The notes under the pieces were generated by a model. It was not told where the DNA came from. It did no database searches and worked only from the letters and a program-made list of their open reading frames with translations. 64,000 bases of DNA from Elephas maximus indicus (Eukaryota; Chordata; Mammalia; Proboscidea; Elephantidae). The DNA lies in NCBI RefSeq assembly GCF_024166365.1, contig NC_064835.1:59996607-60060606 (forward strand), given 5' to 3'. Shown in pieces: positions 22,341 to 34,300 of the stretch (within the stretch, counting starts at the first letter, position 1; every line of letters starts with the position of its first letter). Made by a program: the position numbers and the translations under genes.

Positions 22341-25300
22341 CCCGCCTGAGAGCACTGGCCCGCTGCCTCCATCCCCGTTTTGGGCTCCTTTGGGGAGTAA
22401 AAGGAATTCTGTACGGATGGGTGGATGGCTCCTGTGTGTTTGCGTCCCGAGGTGACCTTAACTGATTGTAGCTATAGATCAACACTTGGTGTTTATGAGG
22501 AGTTAAATACTGCTGAATATGCTTAAGCAAGCAGGAAAGTTATATGTACCTTTTGGAAACTTGTCAATTCGGAGTTGAATCTTTATGTTTTAGAAAACAC
22601 TTAGCCAGAATGAATTGTACGTTAGAAGAATCTAAGTGACAGGCTTTGGGACATTCTCTTTTGCCTGTTCTTCTTTTTCATCAGTTATTTGCAAAAACTG
22701 GGATGAAAAATAACTGTCGCTGAGTAGCATAACCGATAATAAAGTTAAATATGGTGTAGTGATTTGAGGTACCAGTGAGTTCTTAAATATGGATTTGAGC
22801 AGCGTAAAGTTTACGTAAAATGTGCTGTTAATGTGTTTGAATTGGAGTTTAATAAGGAACAAGTTTTTGGTTAATCTTTTCGGTAAAAAATTTTCTCCCT
22901 GCTATTACTAGTCCATTAAGGCAATCTTGGTGTTTTCTTAGTCATTGTTAGGACCTTGTATCTGGTGATGGAAGTTTTGATAACTTTTTGTATTTGTTTT
23001 TCTACTCTAAAAATGTGTAAGTCATCTAGTTAAACTTTAGCAGGAATAGAGAGCACAAGTTTTCTGTTTGTCTTGCCTTCTCAAGCAGCGGTTTTCTAGC
23101 TTTTTGGTTTTACCAAAACCAGTTGCCCTCCAGTCATTACAACTCATAGGTTGGAGTAGAACTGCCCTATAATGTTTCCAAGGGAGTAGTCTTAGTGGAA
23201 GCAGGCTGCCACATCATTCTTCCACAGAGCGATTGGTGGGTTTGAACTGACAACCTTTCAGTTAGCTGAGTGCTTCACCACTGTGCTGCCAGGACTCCTT
23301 TTTTTTTGTTTGTTTCTAGAACCCCCTTTATACTATTAAAAATGATTGGGGGCCCCTGTGAAGTTTTGGTTCTATGGATTTTATCCATTGATATTTACCA
23401 TATTTGAAATTAAAACAGAAATGTTTAGTAAACCATTTTTTTAAAAAAAAACTATTGTAAACCCATAACATGGAAGGATAAATAACTTTTTTTTAATATT
23501 CTTTTTTTTTGGTGAAAGTATACACAGCAAAATAGGTTCCCATTCAACAGTTTCTACACGTCATGTTCAGTGCGTTGGTTAGTCTTCATTTTGTGTCAAT
23601 ATTCTCGTTATTTCTGTTTTAATTGTTCCACTCCCATTAATGTAGTCTCACTGCCCCCTAAACTTCTCATCTGTGCTTTAGAATAACTTGTCCATTTGGT
23701 ATCATGTGGATAACTTTTTAAAAAAAAGATTGCAGTTCTCAAGGGTGAAATTCTCTACTTTTTGAGCTAACCTGCTATTTAGTTAAAAAGTGATTTCAAG
23801 TGATAGTTTCTGTTCAAGGATTAAAGAGTATCTCAGGGCAATAGTCTTGGGGATACCCTCAGTCTCAGCGGGTTCAGTAAGCCGGGGTTCTTTGAGAATT
23901 TGAAGTTCTCTTCCACATTTTTTTTCCTCCCCTTTTTATCAGGATCCATCTATTGTGACCCTGATCAAAATATTTGGTAGTGGTAGCTGGGCACTATCTA
24001 GTTCTTGTGGTCTAAAGATAGAGGAGGCCATGGTTCATGGATAATTAGTCCTGTAGCCCAATTCTTTCTCTATTTCTTGGGTTTCTTTCAGTCTCTTTTG
24101 CTACAGCAAAGAGAGACCAGTGGTTCTATCTTAGCCAGCTGCTTGCAAGTGTCTAAAGCTTGAGACGCCAAGTAACATTTTTGTGAAAAATAATTATTTT
24201 CCAAAAAAATAGAAGAACACCATTGTTTCTCATTTGACAATCTCTTTAATGTCTGGCCTCATGGAAGACAGCTGAATTGTCATAGCCGCTTCTGATTGAG
24301 TCTTTTGTGGTATGTGTTGGTTGAAGTATGTGAAGAAGATGAAGCCTTAGATATGTGGTTAGAGGGGTATTTAGTAGCCTTTTTCGATCATTGGCGGTAT
24401 TCTGCTTTAATACTACAAGAAAACTCAACAAGTAACGTTTTTCAAAGCTTAGGTAAGATACGGAATCTGAAACCATATCAGTACATTTTTTTGTACTCTG
24501 TTAAATTAAAATCTGTTGTACCCGTTGTGTATGTAGAATGAATCTTTTACCCGTGCGTGATTGGTAATATTGTGCGTTGACTATTTGGAATGTATTGGCT
24601 TGGTGAGTTTGCAGATTTTGCAAATGCTGACACTTTTTATGATACAATACCAAAAAATAACTTGGCTAATGTTACCACTAATATCATCAGTCTCTGAGTA
24701 TGGGGAAACTGTCAGGTTCACAGTGAAGGATACAGGTTTTTCTGAAATTCAAATTTGCACTTGAAATTTCTAATTCTTGAAGTGATAGGCACGCTTTGTT
24801 CATTTTTGAGAAATGATTGTCACAATACCCACTTCTGAATAGCCAGAGTTTGTCAATCCTTCTTTCAAGTAAACTACTTTTCCTCTTCAAAAACAGTAGC
24901 TAGTTCAGCATGCAACTCAGTCACACAAATGCTTTTCCTCGAAGCAACCATTGTATTTGAGTGCGCAGCAGAAGTACCTTATGCATACATCCCTTTGGTT
25001 GCACAGAATATTAAATAGATGTGTGCCGGAGACGGCCCAAGATGGCAACTTAGTCACACACACCAGTCCGCCCCCTACAGCGAAGAGCCAAGAAACTAAG
25101 TGAAACAGATACAGGTAACAGTCTGGGAGCCCAGAACAGCAATTGGAAGGATGAAGAATTAGATCAAACACCAAAGGGAGGGAGAAACTGGATGAAAACT
25201 GAGAACGAGGAGATTTATGGACTGTAGGCACCCTGCCAGCCGGCCAGGTGCAGCATGGTCATCTTGAGACAAAGTAAGCACTGTTCCTGGATAAGAAGCA

Positions 25301-28300
25301 CAGGAAGGCAACTTCACAATAGGGAACGGAGATACTGTGTAGACAAACCCAGAGTGAAGCAAGGCGAGCAGAACAGGAACCATATCAAAGGAAGGAAAGT
25401 ATTGGAAGTCAGGCAGGAGCCCTAGGATCCAAGCAACCATAGAGCAGAAAGAAAGCCAGACAATAGGAGTAAAACTGCTCACTTGCAGTGGAGGCAAGAG
25501 ATCCCCTCCTGGCCAGATGCTGGGCAGCTCCCCCCTCCATGCATCTGGTCAGGGCTCAGTCCTCATCAAAGGCTGCACTCTGCAGGGAGTACAGCAGCAT
25601 CCAGGCCAGGGACTGGGGGAACACGCTTCCCCCCTTTTACCGTCTTCTGTTCTCCTGGTAGCCAGCAGTATACCAGTCTCCACCGCCCCCCCTTGCCTGG
25701 CAGTCCATGGCACGCAGTCCCACACTGTCCGACCTGCAACCAGAGGCTCGTGCCAGCTTCAGCCATCCCCATGCCGCCACACCCCCGGCAATTGGCAGCA
25801 TGAGCTCTCACCGACTCCCTCTCCCCTGCCCCCACTGCCACTCCTTCCCGTCAGTCAGCAGTGTGAGTTCCCTTGCCACCAACCTGTTGACCAGTGATCA
25901 AAGGAAAAGATCCGTATGATCATCTCAATTGACACAGAAAAGGCATCTGATAAAATCCGACAGCGTTTCCTGATGAAAATTCAGCAAGATAGGAATAGAA
26001 AGGAAATTCCTCAACATAATTAAGGACATATATGCAAAATCAACAGCCAACATTATTCTCAATAGAGAAAAACTGAGAGCATTCCTCTTGAGAACAGCAA
26101 CAAGGGAAAAATGTCCTTTATCATTACTCTTACTCAATATTGTACTGGAAGTCCTAGCTAGAGCAATAAAGCAAGAAAGGGAAATAAAAGGTATTCAGGT
26201 TAGAAAGGGAGAAGTAAAACTATCCTTATTCACAGATGGCGTGATCCTACACACATAGAAAATCTCAGAGACTCTACAAGAATGTTACTGGGACAAATAG
26301 AAGGATTCAGCAAAATGGTAGGGTACAGGATCAACACACAAAAATTAGTTGAGTTCCTCTGCACTAACAAGAGGACTCTTAAAAGGAAATCAAGAAAACA
26401 ATACCATTTACAATAGTCCCCAAAAGGATAAAAGTATCTAGGAATAAACATAACCAGGGCCATAGGAGACTTATACAAGGAAAACTATAAAACACTACTG
26501 CAAGAAACTAAAAGAGATCTACATAAATGCAAAAACATTCCATGCTCATGGATTGGAAGACTTACCATTGTGAACAATGTCCGTACTACCAAAAGCAATC
26601 TATAGATATTAATGCAGTCCCAATCCAAAGGAAGGAGGCCCAGAATAGCTAAAGCAATATTGAAGAAGGTCAAAGTAGGAGGCCTTACACTTGCCGATCT
26701 CGAAACTTACTATACAGCCTTAGTAAGCAAAACAGCCTAGTACTTTTTCAATGACAGAGACATTGATAGACCAGTGGAATAGAATTGAGAATGCAGAAGT
26801 AAATCCATCCATCTACGGGCAGCTGATGTTCAACAAAGGATCAAAGTCCATTCAGTAGGGGAAGAAACAGTCTCTTTAACAAATGGTGCTGGCAAAAGTG
26901 GACATCTGTATCCATGCCTCACACCATGCACAAAGACTAACTCAAAATGGATGAAAGACCTAAACGTTAAAGCTAAAGCTCTAAAGTTCCTGGAAGATAA
27001 CATAGGACCAAAACTAGGGGACCTAGTATTTGGCATAAATAGCCTATCAAACCTAACTAGTAATACACAAATAACAGAACATAAATTAGATAACTGGAAC
27101 CTCCTAAAAATTAAAATGCTTATGCACATCAAAAGATTTTACCAAGAAAGTAAAGAGAGAACCTATAGACTGGGGGAAAAAAAAACTTCAATGACATATC
27201 TGGTAAGAGTCTAATCTCTAAAATATATAGAAAACTTCAACAACTCAACAACAAAAAGACAAAAACAATGCAATCAAAAAGTGGGCAAAGGAAATGAACA
27301 GTTCACTAAATAAGACGTTCAGGTGACTAATAAATATATGAAGAGATGCTTGCAGTAATTAGCCATTAAAAAACCAAAACCAAACCCAAACCCGTCGTTG
27401 TTGAGTCAATTCTGACTCATAGCAACACCGTAGAAGAGAGTAGAATTGCTCTCTAGGGTTTCCAAGGAGCAGCTGTGGATTCAAACTGCCGACCTTTTGG
27501 TTAGCAGCTATAGCTCTTAACCACAGCACCACCAGGGCTCACATTAGCCATTCCAAAACAAAAACCAAACCCAGTGCCATCAAGTCGATTCCAACTCATA
27601 GCAACCCTGTACGACAGAGTAGAGCGGCCCTGTAGGGTTTCCGAGGAGTGACTGGTGGATTTGAACTGCTTACCTTTTGGTTAGCAGCCAGTCTTTTAAT
27701 CATTGCACCTCCATTAGAGAGATGCAGATCAAAACTACAATGAGATACAACCTCACCCCTTTAAAAATGGTAATGGTCAAAGAAAACAACAAATGCTGGC
27801 AAGGCTGTGGAGGGATTGAAACTCCTATGCATTGTGATGGGATTGTAAAATGATACAACCACTGTGAAAGACAATATGGCACTTCCTCAAAAAAGTTAGC
27901 AATGGCAATACCTTGTGATCCAGCAATCCCACTCCTAGGTATATATCCTAGAGATAAAAGAGCAGTAACATTGCTGCATTATTCACGTTACTGCATTATG
28001 CACAGTAGCAAAAAGATGGCAACAACCTAAGTGCCCATCAGCAGATGAATGGATAAACAACTTGTGGTACATACATACAGTGGAATACTATGCAGCTATA
28101 AAGAATAACAAGGAGTCCATGAACATAACGTGGATGAATCTGGAGGGTATTATGCCAAGTGAAGTAAGTCAATCACAAAAAGACAAATACTGTATGGTCC
28201 CACTATTATAAAAGTCAAGAATAGATATGCACACAAAGCAAAGCTCTTTGATGGGTACCCGTGATGGAAGGGGGAATCACTTTCTAGATAGTAGACACTT

Positions 28301-31300
28301 GTTACTGTTGGTGATGGGAAAGGCAATCCCAAATATGAGTGAAGCCAGCACAATTTGACCAAGGTAAATAAAGACACTAAAAAGTACAAGAGAAAAAGGG
28401 ACAATTTTGGTAAATGCTATAACATATACAATTTTGCAACAACAGTAAAAGCAACCAAAACATATATGTGTGGTTATGTAGGTAGATATGGATACATATA
28501 TGTGTATAGGAAGGCATATTCAAGTAAATGCACTTGCATGGATGGGTATATCTGTAGGCATATGTCCGTACACATTTGTGCATGCTACATATATATTCAC
28601 ATATATAGCAAATCACATAGGGGGCACAGTTACAGAGGTTCAACATATCTAGACAACTCACGGATTGGTTTACTGGGTCAAGGGGCTTGGGACCATAGTC
28701 TCAGGGGACAACTTAGTTAACATAGTTCACAAAGATAATGTTCTACATCTTCCTTTGGCAAGTAGTGTCTGGGGTTTTAAAAGCTTGCGAGTGGCCGTCT
28801 AAGATACAACTATTGGTCTCTACTTGAATGGAGCAAAAGAGAATGAAGGAAATCAAACACTCAGAAAAGAAACTGGTCTACAGGACTCATAGCCCACACG
28901 AACCACAGCCTCTTCTAACTTGAGACAGAACTAGGTGGTGCCTAGCCACCACTACCGACCGTTCTGACCAGGGACACAATAAAAGGTCCTGGATAGAATA
29001 AGAGAAAAATGTAGAATAAAACCCAAATTCTTGAAAAAGGCTAGGCTTACTGGACTGATAGATAATAGAGGAACCCCCAAGACTGTCACCCTAAGATACT
29101 CTTTAAACTCGGAGTTGAAGCTATTTCTGCAAATCACTTTTCAACCAAATAATAGATTGGCTTATAAAATGAACAGTATCATCCATGAGTAATGTGCTCC
29201 CTTAAACAATTAACTGTTTGAGGCCAAATGGTCAGTATATACCCAGAAGCAAAGACAAGAAGACGAGGAGAAGGGAAGCTAGATCAATGGAAACAGAACA
29301 AACAGAATGGAAGTAACAGGAATGCTGACACATTATAAAAATTGTGACCAATGGCACTGAACAATTTGTATAAAACTTGTTAAAGGGGAACCTAATTTGT
29401 TGTGTAAACTTTCACCTAAAGTACAATATTATTTTAAAAAATTAGATGTGTGCTCAAGGGTCAAGATTTAATAGAAATATATTTGTATTGTTTCCTTAAG
29501 GACCTTCTTAAGTAAAACTGGCTTTTTGTTTTGTTTTGCTCTGTTTTCTTGCCAGCGATAGTGGTCAAGAATATAACTACTGCTACTACAGATTGGTGTC
29601 ACTGCCTTGATTCATACTAAAGGGGTCAGCAGTTTTATCTGCCACCGCTTTTGCTCACTTATGTAGATGTCAACACATAAAAAGGGCATGTAACATGTTA
29701 ATATTATGATGGAAGTGGTTTTGACTTCACGGGTCCCAGGGACCTCCAAAGGGTGATGGACCACACTTTGAGAACCACGGCTCTGATGAGAGCTGCAGCT
29801 GTATTCCTTCCTCCTCCAAGTTATGATTTTACTCCTGAATTATCTAGAACTGTATGTAAGTCTTCTACTTAAGAATTACCTTAAAGGTAGAAAGTACTGT
29901 TTGTGTAACCTTATGTTTTAAGGTTATTTGTAAAGATTGTACAATAATTGTAAGCTAACAAATCCTTTCTTGTTGATAATACCAAGAATTCCTTTACATT
30001 TTGTTCATTAAATTCTTATAACACCCCTGTGGATGTTATCTTTATTGAGCAGATTAATTGAAACTAATGAAGTAAATGACCTTCCCATGATCTGAGTGAA
30101 GACCACAGTGCTCATGACATCTTGCTACCAGCTATTGAAATACGATATGATGAGAGCCTAGATTGGGCGGAATTAGTTTCACAACCTTTATTCTTTGATT
30201 ACTAACTTTGTGACTTGGAGCATGTTCTTTAGCCCCTCTAATTCTTAGTGTCCTCATCATTAATAACATTGACTTTACAGAACTGTCACTATTGAATGAA
30301 ATAAAACATGTGAGATAGGTTTCAGTGTGCCTGGCACATAGTAAGTATACATGAAAAAAAATCTCTACTTGTTCACTACCACTATTTTCTATTCCAAATA
30401 TTTGTTAAATTATTGTGCTTTTTTTTTTTCTTCTGTGTTCCCTTTCCTCATCTCATTGCATCCTTTGTGAATATTTCATTAGTTAAGTGGATAGTACAAA
30501 TAAGGTAAGTTTTTATACATTTATTAGACCATTCATGGGTTTCAGAAAGAGTGGAAGGCAGAGAAAGGCGTGTTATGTTTACTTTAGGTACAGAGTAGGA
30601 TTAAAACACCATATAATACCTAAGCCATATGTTGGTCATAATTCGAATTATTCATCCCAGTGTCTTGACTCTTTCTTGTTAGATTCCGAAAATGCCTTGT
30701 TAGAATCCAGAACAGTTGATCTCTCAGCCGATGAAGAGAATGGGACACATCACTCCTCAGAAAGTGAGGATGACCAGAGTTCATCTTCCGACAACTCTAG
30801 CTCTCCAGAAGAAAAAGAGTTTTCATCAGCAGGTTGGTAATATTTGTAATTTCAGTTAATAACTTTTTTCTAACGTCAGTATTTTCTGTACCGGTGGTTC
30901 TCATTATTGATGACATAACAAACTCTAGTGAAGTATGGGGCAAGTAATTTGTTAATAATGATTGTCCAAGTGCCAAAATTGACTGTTCATGTCAAATGTA
31001 AATGAAATGACAAGGTGAGCTGGTAGTTTGTCATACCCATAGAACACAGAGAGCGATAACCTAATATCTAACAACTGGTACATCTAAATGTCTCACATTT
31101 GTTTACGTGGGACTCACCACAGGACCTTGGAGCTTTACTTGGTTGTGCTCTAGTTATAGACTGTTTCTCACATTGGCAAAGTGATTAAGAGCTCGGCTGC
31201 TAGCCGAAAGGTCAGCAGTTAGAATCTACCAGCCACTGGTTAGAAACCGTATGGGGCGGTTCTGCTTTGTCACTGTGTCACTATGAGTCAGAATCAGCTC

Positions 31301-34300
31301 GATGGCAGTTATATTCCTGGATGCCCACAGAGGAGGTTCGGGCCATAGTACATGTAGTCCCCAGTTTACAGTGGGGTTTTGTTCTGATGACTCCATCATA
31401 AGTTGGTTCTGATGTAAGTCGGATACCTCAATTTTTTTTTTAGTTTTCATTATTATTGCCTTGTATTATCAATATCTATATAAATCTGATCTTTATTTGT
31501 CTTTGGGGGTTAAAAACATTACAAGTAAACTTACAGATGTATTTTACTACATACATACGTGGAAAAATTCGTAAATTATAAAAATTTACTCTGATGAAGA
31601 AGCATTGGACGACATCAGCATTTTGTCCGTTGCGGTAATAACTCCACATATGGAATGTTCTGGATCACCTGGATTATCCCTGGGAATGGGGATGGCATTC
31701 CTCGTCAGAAAGTTAGAGTTGTCTGTGTGGCCCTTTTCTATTTTTTATGTATTTCGCGGTAACATCTCACTGATTGCCAAATCTGTTGACTTTAGCACAG
31801 CGATCAGTGTTTGGGTCCGTGTTTTCAAACAGCTGAAGCCCCTGATTTAACCTAGAAAAACTCCCGCTAATTCTTTTTTGTAAAATTTTTCGACAGCTTC
31901 TCTCTTCTCTCTCACTGTGTGTTTCTTCTTCAGCATGTCTTCCTCTTCAAAATCTGCTAAGTCCTAGTCTGTGAATCCCTCTTCTTCGCAATCTAGGAGA
32001 TGTTCCACACTGGCAATATCAAGTTCTAAATTCAACGTTTTTGCCATACAGACAGTATTTCCACCGGTCTTGTTCATCATATTATCCTGATCAAATGCTT
32101 GCAGCATGTTCACATAACTTAGCAATTTTCTTATATCCCCTGCATGCATTTTCCCGAAACTGGAATGTTCTCAGTATATTTTTGGATACTTCTAGATTTG
32201 ATTCATTTCTTTAAATTATATTTAATCTCTATCAAATTAACTTAATTTCTTACTTTACTGATGTAGATTTTGTGCCATTTATTAAGTTTTATGCGTGTAT
32301 CAAAATAGTGAAAAAAAATGGGAAAATGGTGCCTTTTGTCTAAGTGTGAAGAATATTTTTTTTGGAGTTTGGTTTTCAGTATCCTCTCTGTTTCGTTCAG
32401 TTAGGATCCCTGATGCAGCTTTCATTCAGGCAGCCCGCAGAAAACGTGAACTGGCCAGGGCCCAAGATGACTACATTTCTTTGGATGTGAAACAGACCTC
32501 CACCGTCCCTGGTATAAAGAAAAGCAGTGATGAAGATCTTGAGAGTGAACCTGAGGACCACGAAGAAAGAATACTATTCACCCCAAAGCCTCGAACACTT
32601 AGAGAAAGAATGGCTGAAGAAACAAGTATTTATTTATCAGTGCATAAACATAAAGGCATTTTTATTATAATATTGTGATAAAATCCCTATAGAAGCTTAG
32701 ATTAGTGTCATATCGTAAAAGTGTTGATGTTGATTTTTATGTAATATCAGTTTGGTCAAAGACATTATGACCTCTAAAAGTTCATGTCTGTGGGTATATG
32801 TAATATTTACTATTGCCTATTTAACAATTTAACAAGTTTAAAAAATACATCGTATAGTGTCTTATTTTTCAAACTTTGAAAACCGTCATTGTCACCTCAT
32901 AAAGATTTAAAAAAAAAAAAACACAGGCATCTACAGAGCTTTTAGGCGTTATGTGTTAAAATCTTCCCTATTCCACTAGATGTCCTCTATCAGTAATCCT
33001 TAAGTCTCAAAAAAACTGTTTTCACATTTCTTCTTTATAAGCAAGAATATGCATTTTGCCCAGGTTTTTGTCACTTCAAAAAATATTTTTTCAGAATGAG
33101 AATTTTGTTTCCTTATAATCCAGAAATTATTAAGTTATTTATAAATGTTTGGATTCTCGGTTAGGGATTGAGAGCTCCTTCTTTCTGTTTTCCATATATA
33201 GGGCTGTAGTGTTTTGAGTGGGACAGTTTGGTGGTAAGAGTACAGGTGCTGAAGTCAGATCACTGAATTCAGGTCCCAGCTTCAACACAGCCCTCGGACA
33301 AGTCACTTAACCTCCCAGCTTCTGAATTTCCTCATTTTATAAATGAGGGTACTAATAGTGGTTTTTCCCCTGGACTGTCATGAAGGATAAATAAGTTACC
33401 ATATTTTTGCACAAATAACATGCGCCTTCTACGTTTGTTAGCCGCACGCTTCCCGTTTTTTTACAGCAGTATGTAAGTGTGCTATGCTAATTTTTTTTAC
33501 AGCAGCATGTAAAAAAAAATTGACATGTCGGGCTTATGAAAGAGGGCGTGGTTGGCAAACAAACGTAGAAGGCATAAAAATACAGTAATACATGTAAAAT
33601 GCTCCTAAACCTGCATATTATAAGCCCCCAAAATGCAAGCTGCCGCTAATGGAATGAAAACTATTGAATGTTTATATGTGAATTTTTTTTTTTTTTTTTT
33701 GTAGCAACTAGAAATGAAGAAACAAGTGAAGAAAGTCAGGAAGGTGAAAATCAGGATATTTGGGAACAGCAGCAAATGAGGAAAGCAGTGAAAATCTTAG
33801 AGGTAATAGTTTTTATACCGTATGTATTAGTTTCTTGTGGTTGCCATAACAAATAGTGTACACTAGAGGTTCCCAAACTTTCTCATTCTTGGAGCCCTAG
33901 TGTTTTGCTAATTTTACTATTGTTCCCCAGGCCAGAAGAAATACCAAAACAATTCCATTTATTAAATAGGTTCAAGAAATTCAATAAGGTTTATGTCTTA
34001 ACAACTTAGTATCCAATTAGGTAAAATAATACGGATAAGTTAAAGAAACAATGTTTATTTTTATTTTTAAATAACCACAGTTACTTACAAATGGAATAAG
34101 TGCACTTATTAGACACTGCGTGACTTCTCAAACCTTAGAATCAGATTAGACACTGCCAGCCTCATTTCCTGATTTTTATATGGTACTTGTGTTTTATCAC
34201 GTCACTGTTAGGTGCAGTTGAGTCAGTTCCGACCCATAGCGACCATATGTACAACAGAATGAAACACTGCTCAGTCCTGTGCCGTCCTCACAGTTGTTAT

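Larger units (their letters stand above)
25027..29442 (+). mobile_element. L1 with both ends but a large internal deletion, intron 1
   Basis: Starts with an L1 5' UTR-like segment (GGAGACGGCCCAAGATGGCA), is GC-rich to about 25900, then jumps into the middle of ORF2 (an RT block reading [13 protein letters not shown]). It continues through the ORF2 C-terminus and 3' UTR. ORF1 and the first part of ORF2 are missing. It is flanked by an exact 11-bp duplication, TAGATGTGTGC (25016-25026 and 29443-29453), so both ends belong to one insertion. Two AfroSINEs lie inside (27368-27540, 27553-27711). ORF2 has many stops and is not active. Confidence 0.87.

Noticed and set aside
21689..22530. Long open frames on the minus strand across the CpG island
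   Set aside because: GC-rich DNA is stop-poor. The peptides are arginine/proline-rich shadows of GCFC2 exon 1, with no conserved motif.
25483..25919. Overlapping frames of 100-126 codons on both strands
   Set aside because: They lie in the GC-rich 5' UTR-like part of an L1, show low-complexity composition and have no recognised domain.
28377..28720. Cysteine/tyrosine-rich frames on both strands
   Set aside because: They arise from an ATAC/TATG-rich stretch in an L1 3' UTR.
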